DNA from: Pararhodobacter aggregans
Lineage (GTDB): Bacteria > Pseudomonadota > Alphaproteobacteria > Rhodobacterales > Rhodobacteraceae
Assembly (NCBI RefSeq): GCF_003075525.1
Contig: NZ_QDDR01000006.1
Location: 124,001 to 188,000, forward strand
Length of the DNA: 64,000 nt
Direction: 5' to 3'
Shown here one piece after another: positions 1-10,384 of the stretch (position 1 is its first letter; every line of letters starts with the position of its first letter). A program made the translations under genes and the position numbers. The notes under the pieces are model-generated. The model saw only the letters and a list, made by a program, of their open reading frames with translations. It was not told the DNA's origin and searched no databases.

Positions 1-260
1 TCGAAATAGGGGGCCGAGATCAGCGGCGTGTTCCGCAGCCGCTCCATGGTGAAATAGTACGCCAGCATGTCCGAGGTTTCGAACACCGCGATATCCGAGG
101 CCGCGCCGCTGAAGGCCTCGGCGTCGTAGAAACGCATCGTCACGCGGTCATCGACCAGCGCCAGGGCCAGGCACTCGGCGGCGATCGTGTCGCGCTGGGC
201 GGGCGGCAGGCTTAGCCAGGCGGGGGTGGCGCGCAGATGCACGAAAATGGTCCAGGTCAT
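1..260 (-). CDS. Darcynin-family protein (3' part cut by window edge)
   Basis: The reading frame starts at an ATG whose complement is at 258-260 and runs off the left edge, so only about 86 N-terminal residues are visible. They begin MTWTIFVHLRATPAWLSL and contain MRFYDAEAFSG and FETSDMLAYYF, which resemble the darcynin family, small proteins of about 110 residues with no established biochemical role. No signal peptide or membrane segment is visible. The gene is divergent from a TetR regulator with a palindromic operator between them, the usual arrangement of a regulator and its target. The family call is from memory of the motif, so moderately sure. Confidence 0.6.
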   Translation of the reverse strand, partial: MTWTIFVHLRATPAWLSLPPAQRDTIAAECLALALVDDRVTMRFYDAEAFSGAASDIAVFETSDMLAYYFTMERLRNTPLISAPYF

Positions 261-305
261 GTCTTGTGTCCTCGGGTTGCCTTGGCGGGTGCGATGGGCA
301 AAGAA

Positions 306-319
306 TGAGCAATCGCTCA
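306..319. promoter_or_regulatory. Palindromic operator candidate for the TetR regulator
   Basis: TGAGCAATCGCTCA is an inverted repeat with one mismatch between its 7-bp arms. It lies between the divergent darcynin-like gene and the TetR gene, about 30 bp before the TetR start. TetR-family operators are often of this TGAGC-type dyad. Autoregulation together with control of the divergent gene is inferred. Confidence 0.6.
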
Positions 320-348
320 GGTTTCTCAACTCGCATCCGGAGGCGCCG

Positions 349-1032
349 ATGTCGGGTCCGATTGTGCCAAGAAAAACGCCCCGGCAGGCCCGGGCGCGGG
401 CCACCGTCGAGGCGATTCTGGAAGCGGCGGCTCGCATTCTGGTGGCCGAAGGGCTGGAGCGGCTGACCACCAACCGCGTGGCTGAGGTGGCGGGGATCAG
501 CATCGGCACGCTCTATCAATACTTCCCGTCCAAGGAGGCGATCCTGGCCGAGATCCTGCGGGCCAAGCGGCAGCAGCTTCTGGAGGATATCCGGGCCGCG
601 ACCGCCGAGGGGACGGGACAGGGTTTCGAGGCGCGGCTCTCGGGTTTGATCGAGGCGGCGATTGTCCATCAGCTCGGGCAACCGACGCTGGCGCGATCGC
701 TCGAGTATCTGGACAGCCTGTTGCCGCTGGAAGCCGAGACCCAGGCCCTGAAGGCGGCGATCCTGGAGCGGGTGTCGGGGTTTCTGGCACGGGGCGGCAT
801 CGCGCGGCCCGAAGAGAGCGCCCGCGATCTGGTGGCGGCGCTGAGGGGCATGATCGACGCCGCCGGGCTGGCGGGCGAGACGGACCGCGAGGCGCTCTTC
901 CGGCGCGCGATGCGGCTCGTCCGGGGCTATCTGGGGCTGGAAGGGAGCGGTTTCGCCCTCGACCGCGACGCCTCCGGCGCCGAGCTCTCGGGCGACGAGC
1001 CGGGGGGCATTCTGCCCCCCGGACCCCCCTGA
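349..1032 (+). CDS. TetR/AcrR family transcriptional regulator
   Basis: A 227-residue DNA-binding repressor. The N-terminal helix-turn-helix is clear: ATVEAILEAAARILVAEGLE, then TTNRVAEVAGISIGTLYQYF followed by PSKEAILAEIL, residues about 15-65, the classic TetR signature. The rest is a helical ligand-binding domain with no recognisable inducer pocket. The open frame extends upstream to 187, but the ATG at 349 follows GGAGG-like sequence and puts the HTH in the expected place. The last residues (GILPPGPP) and the stop codon are encoded by a copy of the dispersed GAGGATATTT repeat. Its likely target is the divergent darcynin-like gene. Confidence 0.85.
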   Translation: MSGPIVPRKTPRQARARATVEAILEAAARILVAEGLERLTTNRVAEVAGISIGTLYQYFPSKEAILAEILRAKRQQLLEDIRAATAEGTGQGFEARLSGLIEAAIVHQLGQPTLARSLEYLDSLLPLEAETQALKAAILERVSGFLARGGIARPEESARDLVAALRGMIDAAGLAGETDREALFRRAMRLVRGYLGLEGSGFALDRDASGAELSGDEPGGILPPGPP

Positions 1033-1053
1033 GGATATTTGAGGAACAAAGAG
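1015..1053 (+). repeat. GAGGATATTT-type dispersed intergenic repeat, copy a
   Basis: CCCCCCGGACCCCCCTGAGG, then ATATTTGAGGAACAAAGAGA. The same core (CCGGACCCCC-GAGGATATTT-n-GAACAAAGA) recurs at 32387, 32956 (inverted), 39741, 39798 (inverted), 51951 and 52012 (inverted). Here it overlaps the 3' end and stop codon of the TetR gene and sits between convergent genes. Confidence 0.8.
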
Positions 1054-1090
1054 ATAGGGGGCGGCGGGCGCCCCCCTTGGCGTCAGGCCG

Positions 1091-2350
<1,260 letters not shown>

Positions 2351-2407
2351 TCAAGGGCCAAGGTGGGGCGATGCCGCGCCGCAGCGCCCGCAACCGAGGA
2401 GACATGA

Positions 2408-2803
2408 ATGGAAAGCTGGTACACCGACGATCGGGCCACGCTGGGCGACCGGCTGGCGGCCGGGCGCGAGGCGGCCGAGATGACCCAGGCGCAGCTGGCC
2501 CAGAGGCTGGGCGTCAGGGCCAAGACCCTGCGCGATTGGGAGAACGACGTATCCGAACCACGGGCGAACCGCCTGCAGATGCTGGCCGCGCTGCTCGGCG
2601 TCTCGCTGCGCTGGCTCTTGACGGGCGAGGGCGGCGATGTCACGCCGCCCGAGGAAGAGCCGCGCGTGGCCGATCCGGCGCTGAAGGTGGCGCTGGGCGA
2701 GTTGCGCAGCCTCAGGGCCGAGCTTCTGGCCATGGGCGAGCGGATGGGACGGCTGGAAAAGACGCTGCGCTTGCAGGCGGCGGGCAACGGGGAAAACAGG
2801 TGA
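2408..2803 (+). CDS. XRE-family helix-turn-helix regulator
   Basis: A 131-residue protein with an HTH_3 domain at about residues 12-65 (LAAGREAAEMTQAQLAQRLG, then WENDVSEPRANRLQMLAALL), a linker rich in Glu and Pro, and a C-terminal segment (about 90-122) of regular heptads likely to form a coiled coil for dimerisation. Its stop overlaps the sdhE start by four bases (GTGA), so the two are translationally coupled. What it controls is not evident from the sequence. Confidence 0.85.
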   Translation: MESWYTDDRATLGDRLAAGREAAEMTQAQLAQRLGVRAKTLRDWENDVSEPRANRLQMLAALLGVSLRWLLTGEGGDVTPPEEEPRVADPALKVALGELRSLRAELLAMGERMGRLEKTLRLQAAGNGENR

Positions 2804-3093
2804 GCGAAACGGACGTCGAGAACCGGCTGAAGCGGCTCAGGATGCGGTCCTGGCGGCGCGGGATCAAGGAGATGGACCTGATCCTCGGCCCCTGGGCGGA
2901 TGAGCAGGTCGCGACCCTGGACGCAGGCGCCCTCGATACCTACGAGGCGTTGCTGGGCGAGAACGACCACGACCTTTACCAATGGGTGACGGCGCGGATC
3001 GGCCAGCCCGGGGCGCAGCCGATGGGACCGCAGGGCTATGACGGGCTGCTGGGGGCGATCGCCTCGCATGCCGCCGGGCGTCTGAAGGCGTAG
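2800..3093 (+). CDS. sdhE: FAD assembly factor SdhE (succinate dehydrogenase assembly)
   Basis: A 97-residue protein starting at a GTG that overlaps the stop of the XRE gene. It matches the SdhE/YgfY family, which promotes covalent flavin attachment to SdhA. The signature RSWRRGIKEMDLILG (about residues 13-27) contains the invariant RGxxE motif, and the helical downstream part (YEALLGENDHDLYQWVTARI) fits the family. It ends before a strong bidirectional terminator. No succinate dehydrogenase genes are in this window. Confidence 0.88.
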   Translation: MSETDVENRLKRLRMRSWRRGIKEMDLILGPWADEQVATLDAGALDTYEALLGENDHDLYQWVTARIGQPGAQPMGPQGYDGLLGAIASHAAGRLKA

Positions 3094-3126
3094 CGCGCGG
3101 TCCGGGCGAAGGCCGCGCGGGGCATG

Positions 3127-3157
3127 AAAAAGGCCGGGTCTTGCGACCCGGCCTTTT
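3127..3157. terminator. Bidirectional intrinsic terminator
   Basis: A perfect stem AAAAGGCCGGGTC / GACCCGGCCTTTT with a TTGC loop, lying between the convergent sdhE and the secreted PPC-like gene. It has A and T runs on both sides, so it can serve both strands. Confidence 0.9.
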
Positions 3158-3174
3158 CGTCAGTCAGGGGGCGA

Positions 3175-4149
3175 TCACTTGCCCGCGGGCGCCTGCGGCT
3201 GCTGCACGGCGGGGCCGCTGGCCGAGAAGGTGATCGAGGCATCGCAGGTCGCCTGGCCGAAGGTGCCGACCCAGATGTCGTAGCGGCCCTCGACCGCGTC
3301 GCCGATCTGGATGGCCGGCTGCAGGTCGGTTGCATCGTCGTTGAAGACCCACGAGGTGTTCGGGTCATTGACCAGCAGCGTCGTGTCGCAGCTGCCCTGC
3401 ACGGCGATGTCGAGCGTGGTCACCTGGCCCTGGGTGTCGAGGTAGAGCGAGAAGTCGGGCGCCTGGGCCACATAGCCATGCGCCTGAATGCCGCATTGGT
3501 TGTCGAAGAGGTCGACACCGCCGCCGGCCACGACCTGACGGCTGTCGCCGCCCGCGCCGGTGGTCAGGCGCACTTCGGCGCCGCCCAGCGACCAGTCGGG
3601 GCAGGTCGGTTGCGCGGGCTGCTGGGGCGGGGTGGTGGTGCCGGTCGAGCCCCCCGGCGGGAAGGTTTCGGCGATCAGCGTCGCCTGGCAGGCCTGCGGG
3701 CCGTAGCTGCCGACCCAGATGTCGTATTGCCCCGAGGCGGCATTGGCCAGCCGCAGGCGCGGCTGCAGCGTGCCGTCCTCGTCATCCGAGAAATGCCACT
3801 GGCCCGAGAAATCGTTGACCAGCAGCGTGGTGTCGCAATCGGTCTGCACGCGGAATTCCAGGTCGCGGCCCATGTTGCGGGCGTCGTACTGGACGGTGAA
3901 GTTCGGGGCCGGGGTGACATAGCCCACGCCCTGCACGCTGTTGCAGTTCGACAGGTTCAGACCGCCGCCGGCGAAGAGCGGGTATTGCTGGGGCGTCCAG
4001 GCGGTATCGGCGTCGGTGGTGATCTGGATCCCGCCGAGTTGCCAATCCGGGCATTGCTGCGCTGCCGCGGCACCGGCCAGCATCACGCTGGCCGCGCCGC
4101 CTGCAGCGGCGATCAGAAATCCTTGTTTGAAACGCGTGTAAATCGACAT
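3175..4149 (-). CDS. Secreted protein with two copies of a PPC-like domain
   Basis: A 324-residue exported protein. The N-terminus has a basic start and a hydrophobic stretch ending AGAAAAQQ, a Sec signal peptide of about 30 residues. The mature part is two homologous units (about 32-168 and 183-312) joined by a Pro/Thr/Gly linker. Each unit starts CPDW-LGG, has GYV-AP-F, CDTTLLVND, a W-F-DD acidic turn and ends YDIWVG-G--C-A. This resembles bacterial pre-peptidase C-terminal beta-sandwich domains, and relatives are often labelled peptidase S1, yet no catalytic triad is visible. The downstream tail is Pro/Gln/Ala-rich. The start ATG at 4149 is chosen because it begins the signal peptide. Role unknown, perhaps envelope binding. 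Confidence 0.75.
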   Translation of the reverse strand: MSIYTRFKQGFLIAAAGGAASVMLAGAAAAQQCPDWQLGGIQITTDADTAWTPQQYPLFAGGGLNLSNCNSVQGVGYVTPAPNFTVQYDARNMGRDLEFRVQTDCDTTLLVNDFSGQWHFSDDEDGTLQPRLRLANAASGQYDIWVGSYGPQACQATLIAETFPPGGSTGTTTPPQQPAQPTCPDWSLGGAEVRLTTGAGGDSRQVVAGGGVDLFDNQCGIQAHGYVAQAPDFSLYLDTQGQVTTLDIAVQGSCDTTLLVNDPNTSWVFNDDATDLQPAIQIGDAVEGRYDIWVGTFGQATCDASITFSASGPAVQQPQAPAGK

Positions 4150-4372
4150 GGTTGCTCCTGAAAAAGTAGGCGTTGCGGGGCGAAGCGTGGAACCGATTTC
4201 GGACTCAGTCAAGGCACATCCCGATCTCTCGGGTTTCAGCACTTGGTGAGAATCCTGCAACAATTCGCGGCAGTTCGGGGGTAAGTCGGGCGGCGGGGCG
4301 GCCGGGTTCAAAGGAAATCCGCGGCTTGGCCCCGCCGCAGGGCCCGTCGCTCGGGACGGGGCCCCGGGCCGG

Positions 4373-4834
4373 TCAGAAGGTCTCGATCTGCAGCTCGGCC
4401 TCGCAGTTTTCCATGCCATAGGTGCCGACCCAGATGTCGTAGCGGCCGCTCGGCGCGCTTTCGATCCTGAGGGCGGGATCGGCGGCATCGGCATCGTCGT
4501 TGAACAGCCATTGGCCGTTGCTGGCGTTGACCAGCAGCACTGCGTCGCAGCCGGCCCGCACCCGGATCTCCAGCGCCCGGCCGAGGTTCAGCGCGTCATA
4601 AGCCATGGTGAAATCCGGCTGTTCGATGACATAGCCCACGCCCTGCGTCTCGGGGCAGGTGGCAAGGTCGATGGTGCCCCCGGCGATGACCGGGATCGCC
4701 TGCGGGACATAGGCCGACTCGGCCGTGAAGCTGAGCGCCGCGCCGGGCGTCTCGTAGCTGGGGCAGGCAAGGGCCGCGGCCGGGAAGGCGAGGGTGCAGA
4801 ACGCAACGGCGAGGGGGCGGAGGGGGAAGGACAT
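4373..4834 (-). CDS. Secreted single-copy PPC-like domain protein
   Basis: A 153-residue paralogue of the neighbouring downstream gene. A signal peptide (MSFPLRPLAVAFCTLAFPAA, ending ALAC) is followed by one PPC-like unit with the same landmarks: ACPSYE, GVGYVIEQPDF, CDAVLLVNASNGQW, FNDDADAADPALRI and GRYDIWVGTYG. The ATG at 4834 is preferred because it starts the signal peptide. It lies about 220 bp upstream of the two-domain gene on the same strand, so the larger gene probably arose by duplication of such a unit. No enzymatic residues were recognised. A lipobox is not convincing despite the Cys next to the cleavage site. Confidence 0.72.
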   Translation of the reverse strand: MSFPLRPLAVAFCTLAFPAAALACPSYETPGAALSFTAESAYVPQAIPVIAGGTIDLATCPETQGVGYVIEQPDFTMAYDALNLGRALEIRVRAGCDAVLLVNASNGQWLFNDDADAADPALRIESAPSGRYDIWVGTYGMENCEAELQIETF

Positions 4835-5005
4835 GCAGGGCTCCTGACTGGGTTGCGGGCACAAGATCATGGGGGTCGGGACGGGTCAATCGCTGCCGGT
4901 CGCGCCATGAGTCAGAAAAATGCGCGGGCTTAACACCTTGTTTGCAATTTGCGGTGCATTCTCTGTCAATCGAACCGAACGAACGTCAAAAGGCCGGAGA
5001 CGCGC

Positions 5006-5521
5006 ATGAGTTTTCACCGCCAGGTCAAGGGACCGTCCGAGGACGGTGCCGAGGGCAGTGCCGAGCTGCTGCCGCGCTATCTCGATTCGCTGTCGCTGGT
5101 GGAAAGGCTCCACCGGCTGCTGCTCGATGTCATCAAGGATGAATTCGAGCGGCTGGGCATCCTCGACATCAACGCCGTGCAGGCGCTGCTCCTCTTCAAC
5201 GTGGGCGACAACGAGGTGACGGCGGGCGAGCTGAAATCGCGGGGCTATTACCAGGGCTCGAATGTCTCGTACAACCTGAAGAAACTGGTCGAGAACGGCT
5301 ACATGCACCACGCCCGGTGCGAGATCGACCGCCGCTCGGTCCGGGTTCGCCTGACCCCGAAAGGGCAGGAGGTGCGCGATGTCGTGGCCGATCTCTTCGC
5401 CCGCCATGCCGAAGGGATGGAGGGCAAGGGCATCGTCGGTCTGGAAGAACTGGACCGGATCAACAATTCGCTCAAACGGATGGAGCGGTACTGGACCGAC
5501 CAGATCCGCTATATCTATTGA
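5006..5521 (+). CDS. ldtR: MarR-family regulator, LdtR-like
   Basis: A 171-residue winged-helix protein. The central part has the MarR fold: DINAVQALLLFNVGDNEVTA, the recognition segment SNVSYNLKKLVENGYMHHAR and the wing EIDRRSVRVRLTPKGQEV. The strongly conserved GYYQGSNVSYNLKKL stretch matches the alphaproteobacterial LdtR group, known in Liberibacter to control an L,D-transpeptidase and stress tolerance. The ATG at 5006 is chosen over an upstream ATG at 4949 because the extra residues look non-native. Its last seven bases overlap the end of the convergent solenoid gene. Targets are not visible in this window. Confidence 0.8.
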   Translation: MSFHRQVKGPSEDGAEGSAELLPRYLDSLSLVERLHRLLLDVIKDEFERLGILDINAVQALLLFNVGDNEVTAGELKSRGYYQGSNVSYNLKKLVENGYMHHARCEIDRRSVRVRLTPKGQEVRDVVADLFARHAEGMEGKGIVGLEELDRINNSLKRMERYWTDQIRYIY

Positions 5522-7401
5522 TCGGTGCCGGGCTGGTTCTTCTGGATCAGCCCGGTCAGCGCCGCGACCAGCAGGGCCGAGAGCATCCAGCCGAAGAGGG
5601 TGAAAATCCAGGTCGCGACCCAGGCGATGGTGCCGGGGATGGTCTGCGTGGTCGGCGCCCAGGCGGATTGCTGGCCGAGATCGACGATCGGCAGGATGAC
5701 GTCGAGTGCATAGGGCAGGGCGGCGAAGCTCTCGTAATGCCGGCCCTCGGCCATCGAGGTCCAGACCAGCGCCGGGGCCGCGGGGGCCTGCGCCATCGCC
5801 TCGGCCCAGGACGCCGAGATCATGACGACGGCAGAATTCGGCACCATGCCGCCGGTCGTGTAGGCCACCCAATAGACCAGCGTTGCCAGAAGAAAGGTCC
5901 CCGCCGCCCAGGCAAGGGCGAATTCGGGGCGGAAGCCGAAGCCGATGAGCCGGTCGAGGAACAGGGCCCAGAGGCGGGTGGCGGTCATTCTGATGCGCAA
6001 GCGTCCGGCTTCGGCACGAGCCCGTTGCGCGGCGAATGGGTCGCTCTGTTTGCCTTCGAGGTCCAGCTGGCCGAGGCGCATGCGGTCGAGCTTGTGCCGG
6101 TGTTCCGACAGGCGCTGCTCGCGCCGATGCAGGACCTGCCGGGCTGATCGGGAATGGCCCGTCCCAGCCAATACCTTGGCGAGTTGGGTATAGGGCTGGG
6201 GAAAGACCTCGCCGCGCCATTGCGCGCATTTTTCGAGCCAAGCTAGGCGGGTCGGGGCGTCGGTGGCACTGTGAATTCGGTCATAGGTGAAGCCGTCTAA
6301 ATCGACCTCGCCGGCGATCACCGCCCACGATGCGGGATCGTCCACTAGGTTGCCGACATGTGCTGCACCCAGCAAGACACCACCAGTGACCGCGCGAAGC
6401 CGACGAAAAAAGAAGCTTTGATCAACCCGGAGTCCCTCCGCGCTCAGCGCTAACGGTCCGTTGCAAAGCAGGGCCGCATTGTCACAGATAAACTGCCCGC
6501 CGATGGTCGCGCCGTTGAGGTTAATGCTGCCCGTGACCGTCGCGTCCTTAAAGGACAGGGACGCCGAGAGGTTCGTCCCGTGTGCACTCAGCGCCTCACC
6601 GCCGAGGCCGTTGAGAATGGCATTCTCGCAGACGAGATTACCACTGATGATTGCGCGGGTAACATAGACATTTCCCATGACTACGGCGTCATTGAGGAAG
6701 AGGGAGTCTGTCAGCGATAGACCTTGCGCGCTTAGCGCTTTGTCCCCGTTGCCAAACAGTTGCGAACCACTGCAGTGCATCTGTCCAACGATATGCGCAC
6801 CATTGACACAGACAGTGCCCTTGACCGTTGCGGCGCCGAGGAACAGCGAGTTTCCCAGCCTTGCTCCTTGAGCGTTTAGTGCCTTCCCGCCCTTGCCGTC
6901 TAAGGTTGCGTCAGCGAAGGATAGCTGCCCGTGGACCGTCGCGCCGTCGAGGTCAACAGTGCCTGAGATCACAGCGCGGCGCAGATACAATGATCCGCGC
7001 CATTCTGCGCCTTGTCCAAAGAGGCCGGGCAGCGCGCTGTCGTCGAGTCTTAGCAGCGTCAGCCGGGCATACACGAGTCGCGGTACCTCGACGAGCGTGC
7101 AGAAGTCCAACACCAAGTCACCTTGGCTTGTGGCATGACGCAGGTCCAAAGTTACTGAGATCCAGGCTCCTCGTAGCCAAACCCCAGTCCCCGGCAGACC
7201 GCACTCGGGCGTTCCGCCGGTGGCGATCAGGCGGATCAGGGGCGCGCGGATGTGGCGGTCGGGAGCAAAGGCCTCGGGTCGGCTACCGTCCCCAAGGCAA
7301 CACGGCTGATCGGCCCGCGCCGCCTCGATCAGCGTCCGCTCGGCCTCGGTCGCCTCGGGCCAGGCCTCCCATTCGGCCAGCGTCGCGGGCCAGAGGCTCA
7401 C
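5515..7401 (-). CDS. Membrane protein with a four-repeat beta-solenoid domain
   Basis: A 628-residue protein. Residues about 144-332 form four repeats of roughly 46 residues, each with runs such as [20 protein letters not shown] and [18 protein letters not shown] plus an AL-A-G-L--SL spacer, a pattern expected for a right-handed beta-solenoid related to pentapeptide or bactofilin-like folds. A charged helical stretch follows (about 410-475), then hydrophobic segments at about 495-515 and 590-615 that should anchor it in the membrane. There is no signal peptide. The start overlaps the lipA stop by four bases (ATGA), so it is translated after lipA. The repeat-coding DNA is visibly less GC-rich than the ends. 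Function unknown. Confidence 0.75.
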   Translation of the reverse strand: MSLWPATLAEWEAWPEATEAERTLIEAARADQPCCLGDGSRPEAFAPDRHIRAPLIRLIATGGTPECGLPGTGVWLRGAWISVTLDLRHATSQGDLVLDFCTLVEVPRLVYARLTLLRLDDSALPGLFGQGAEWRGSLYLRRAVISGTVDLDGATVHGQLSFADATLDGKGGKALNAQGARLGNSLFLGAATVKGTVCVNGAHIVGQMHCSGSQLFGNGDKALSAQGLSLTDSLFLNDAVVMGNVYVTRAIISGNLVCENAILNGLGGEALSAHGTNLSASLSFKDATVTGSINLNGATIGGQFICDNAALLCNGPLALSAEGLRVDQSFFFRRLRAVTGGVLLGAAHVGNLVDDPASWAVIAGEVDLDGFTYDRIHSATDAPTRLAWLEKCAQWRGEVFPQPYTQLAKVLAGTGHSRSARQVLHRREQRLSEHRHKLDRMRLGQLDLEGKQSDPFAAQRARAEAGRLRIRMTATRLWALFLDRLIGFGFRPEFALAWAAGTFLLATLVYWVAYTTGGMVPNSAVVMISASWAEAMAQAPAAPALVWTSMAEGRHYESFAALPYALDVILPIVDLGQQSAWAPTTQTIPGTIAWVATWIFTLFGWMLSALLVAALTGLIQKNQPGTDQ

Positions 7402-8342
7402 CCCAGTTTCGCCATCCGCGCGTCCCGCAGGCGGGCGAAATCGTCGCCGGCGTGGTAGCTGGAGCGGGTCAGGGGCGTGGCCGAGACCATCAGGAACCCC
7501 TTGCCATAGGCCGATTTCTCGTAGCTGGCGAATTCCTCGGGGGTGACGAAGCGCTCGACCGAATGGTGCTTGGGCGTCGGTTGCAGATATTGGCCGATGG
7601 TCAGGAAGTCGACATCGGCCGAGCGCATGTCATCCATGACCTGCAAGACGCCCTGACGATCCTCGCCCAGACCCACCATGATCCCCGACTTGGTGAAGAT
7701 CGACGGGTCCAGCTCCTTCACCCGCTGCAAGAGGCGCAGCGAGTGGAAATAGCGCGCGCCGGGGCGGACGGTGGGGTAGAGGCCGGGCACGGTTTCGAGG
7801 TTGTGGTTGAAGACATCGGGGCGCGCGGCGACCACCACTTCCAGCGCGGAAGCGTCGCAGCGCAGGAAATCGGGGGTCAGGATCTCGATCGTCGTCTCGG
7901 GCGCGCGGTGGCGCACGGCGCGGATGGTCTGGGCGAAATGCTCGGCCCCGCCATCGGCCACGTCATCGCGGTCGACCGAAGTGATGACCACATGCTTCAG
8001 CCCCAGCGTCGCCACGGCATGGGCCACGCGCCCGGGCTCGAAGGCATCGAGCGCCTGCGGCTTGCCGGTCGCCACGTTGCAGAAGGTGCAGCCGCGGGTG
8101 CAGATCTCGCCCATGATCATCATCGTGGCGTGGCCCTGCGACCAGCATTCGCCGACATTGGGGCAGCCGGCCTCTTCGCAGACGGTCGAGAGGCGGTTTT
8201 CGCGGATGATCTCGCGCGTCTTGTTGTAGCCCGTGCCGCCCGGGGCCTTGACGCGGATCCAGGCGGGTTTCTTCGGCTGCGCGTTGTCCGGGCGATGCGC
8301 CTTTTCGGGGTGACGCTGGTCGGGCAGCTTGAGGTCGCGCAT
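7398..8342 (-). CDS. lipA: Lipoyl synthase
   Basis: A 314-residue radical SAM enzyme that inserts two sulfurs into octanoyl groups on lipoyl-dependent enzymes. Auxiliary-cluster cysteines C55, C60 and C66 sit in [12 protein letters not shown], and the radical SAM motif C81-x3-C85-x2-C88 is CTRGCTFC. The C-terminal RSSYHAG carries the conserved Ser cluster ligand. The length and the N-terminal [20 protein letters not shown] segment are typical. It is followed without a gap by the beta-solenoid membrane protein gene. Confidence 0.97.
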   Translation of the reverse strand: MRDLKLPDQRHPEKAHRPDNAQPKKPAWIRVKAPGGTGYNKTREIIRENRLSTVCEEAGCPNVGECWSQGHATMMIMGEICTRGCTFCNVATGKPQALDAFEPGRVAHAVATLGLKHVVITSVDRDDVADGGAEHFAQTIRAVRHRAPETTIEILTPDFLRCDASALEVVVAARPDVFNHNLETVPGLYPTVRPGARYFHSLRLLQRVKELDPSIFTKSGIMVGLGEDRQGVLQVMDDMRSADVDFLTIGQYLQPTPKHHSVERFVTPEEFASYEKSAYGKGFLMVSATPLTRSSYHAGDDFARLRDARMAKLG

Positions 8343-8447
8343 CGGGTCCTCCCCTGGCGGATGGCTGGGGAATATCTAGGCAAATTCCCGCCGGAAAGCA
8401 ACCAAGCCGCTGCCGTGGCGCCATGCGCGGGATGCATGGCGCAACGC

Positions 8448-8478
8448 AAAAGGGCCGGTCGCGCGGACCGGCCCTTTC
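8448..8478. terminator. Bidirectional-looking intrinsic terminator
   Basis: Stem AAAGGGCCGGTC / GACCGGCCCTTT with a GCGCG loop, just downstream of the peroxiredoxin gene (minus strand) and upstream of lipA. On the minus strand the stem ends in a short T-rich run. It separates the two transcription units. Confidence 0.85.
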
Positions 8479-8495
8479 AGCAGATGCAGTCAGGG

Positions 8496-9044
<549 letters not shown>

Positions 9045-9199
9045 GATGTTGTTTTCCTTGAGGGTTCACGGGAATCGGACCGCAATGGCCCTTGTGCCCC
9101 GTCTCGCCAAATCATCGCGATTGTGCAACCGCAAAATCGTCGCATGCCGCGTTGCGGCGCGGGCCTCGGCGGGGATGACGGGAAAAGCGGCGGGCCTGC

Positions 9200-10384
9200 C
9201 TAGCGGCCCAGCATCCGCATGCCCTCGGTCAGGCCTTCCAGCGTCATCGGCACCATCTGCTCTTCGAAGATCTCGTTGATGAGGCGGATGGAATGCGAAT
9301 GGGTCCAGTATTGCCGGGGCGTCGGGTTGATCCAGAGGTGATGCGCCCAATGCTCGCGCGCCCGGGCCAGCCAGGCGGCGCCGGATTCGTCGTTCCAATG
9401 CTCGTTGGCGCCACCCGCGTGCATCACCTCATAGGGCGACATATTGGCGTCGCCGACGAAGATGCATTTGTAATCAGGGCCATAGGTGCGCAGAACCTCC
9501 CAGGTCGGGGTGCGGGCGTCCCAGCGGCGGTGGTTGTCCTTCCAGACGAATTCGTAAAGGCAATTGTGGAAGTAGAAATGTTCGAGGTGCTTGAACTCGG
9601 CCCGGGCGGCGCTGAACAGTTCCTCGACCACCTTGACATAGGGATCCATCGAGCCGCCCACGTCCAGAAACAGCAGCACTTTCACCGCGTTGCGGCGTTC
9701 GGGCCGGGTCTTCACGTCCAGCCAGCCCTGTTCGGCCGTGGCGCGGATCGTGCCGTCCAGATCCAGCTCCTGATCGGCGCCGTCGCGCGCCCAGTTGCGC
9801 AGCCGCTTCAGCGCCACCTTGATGTTGCGGGTGCCGAGTTCGACGGAATCGTCGAGGTTGCGGAACTCGCGCTTGTCCCAGACCTTGACCGCGCGGCCGT
9901 TGCGGCCCTCTTTCTGGCCCACGCGCACCCCCTCGGGGTTGTAGCCATAGGCGCCGAAGGGCGAGGTTCCGGCGGTGCCGATCCACTTGTTGCCACCCTG
10001 ATGGCGGCCCTTTTGTTCCTCAAGCCGCTGGCGCAGCGTCTCCATCAGCTTGTCGAAACCGCCCAAGGCCTCGATCTGCGCGCGCTCTTCCTCGGTGAGG
10101 TGCTTTTCGGCCATCTTGGTCAGCCAGTCGTCGGGCAGGTCGATGGCATCCAGCACCGCCTCGGGTGTCAGCGCCTCCAGCCCCTTGAAGGCGGCGGCGA
10201 AGGCGCGGTCGAACCGGTCGATGTGCTTCTCGTCCTTCACCATCGTGGTGCGGGCGAGGTAATAGAACCCCTCAGGGTCGAATTGCGCCAACCCCGCCTT
10301 CAGCGCTTCCAGAAAGCCCAGATATTCCCGCAAGGTGACGGGGACGGCATGCTGGCGGAGCTGATCGAGGAAGGGGCGAAACAT
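9200..10384 (-). CDS. CoxE-like von Willebrand factor A domain protein
   Basis: A 394-residue protein of the CoxE/VWA family. The N-terminal two-thirds is helical. The VWA part begins at about 230 with VKVLLFLDVGGSMDPYVKVV, where DxGxS is the metal-ion-dependent adhesion site, and continues with FVGDANMSPYEV. Such proteins usually act with a MoxR-type AAA ATPase in metallocofactor insertion or complex assembly, but no MoxR gene adjoins it here. It abuts a tiny membrane protein gene upstream. The substrate complex is unknown. Confidence 0.85.
   Translation of the reverse strand: MFRPFLDQLRQHAVPVTLREYLGFLEALKAGLAQFDPEGFYYLARTTMVKDEKHIDRFDRAFAAAFKGLEALTPEAVLDAIDLPDDWLTKMAEKHLTEEERAQIEALGGFDKLMETLRQRLEEQKGRHQGGNKWIGTAGTSPFGAYGYNPEGVRVGQKEGRNGRAVKVWDKREFRNLDDSVELGTRNIKVALKRLRNWARDGADQELDLDGTIRATAEQGWLDVKTRPERRNAVKVLLFLDVGGSMDPYVKVVEELFSAARAEFKHLEHFYFHNCLYEFVWKDNHRRWDARTPTWEVLRTYGPDYKCIFVGDANMSPYEVMHAGGANEHWNDESGAAWLARAREHWAHHLWINPTPRQYWTHSHSIRLINEIFEEQMVPMTLEGLTEGMRMLGR

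Noticed and set aside
3175-4834. Serine peptidase identity for the PPC-like proteins
   Set aside because: No His-Asp-Ser triad context such as TAAHC or GDSGG is present in either protein.
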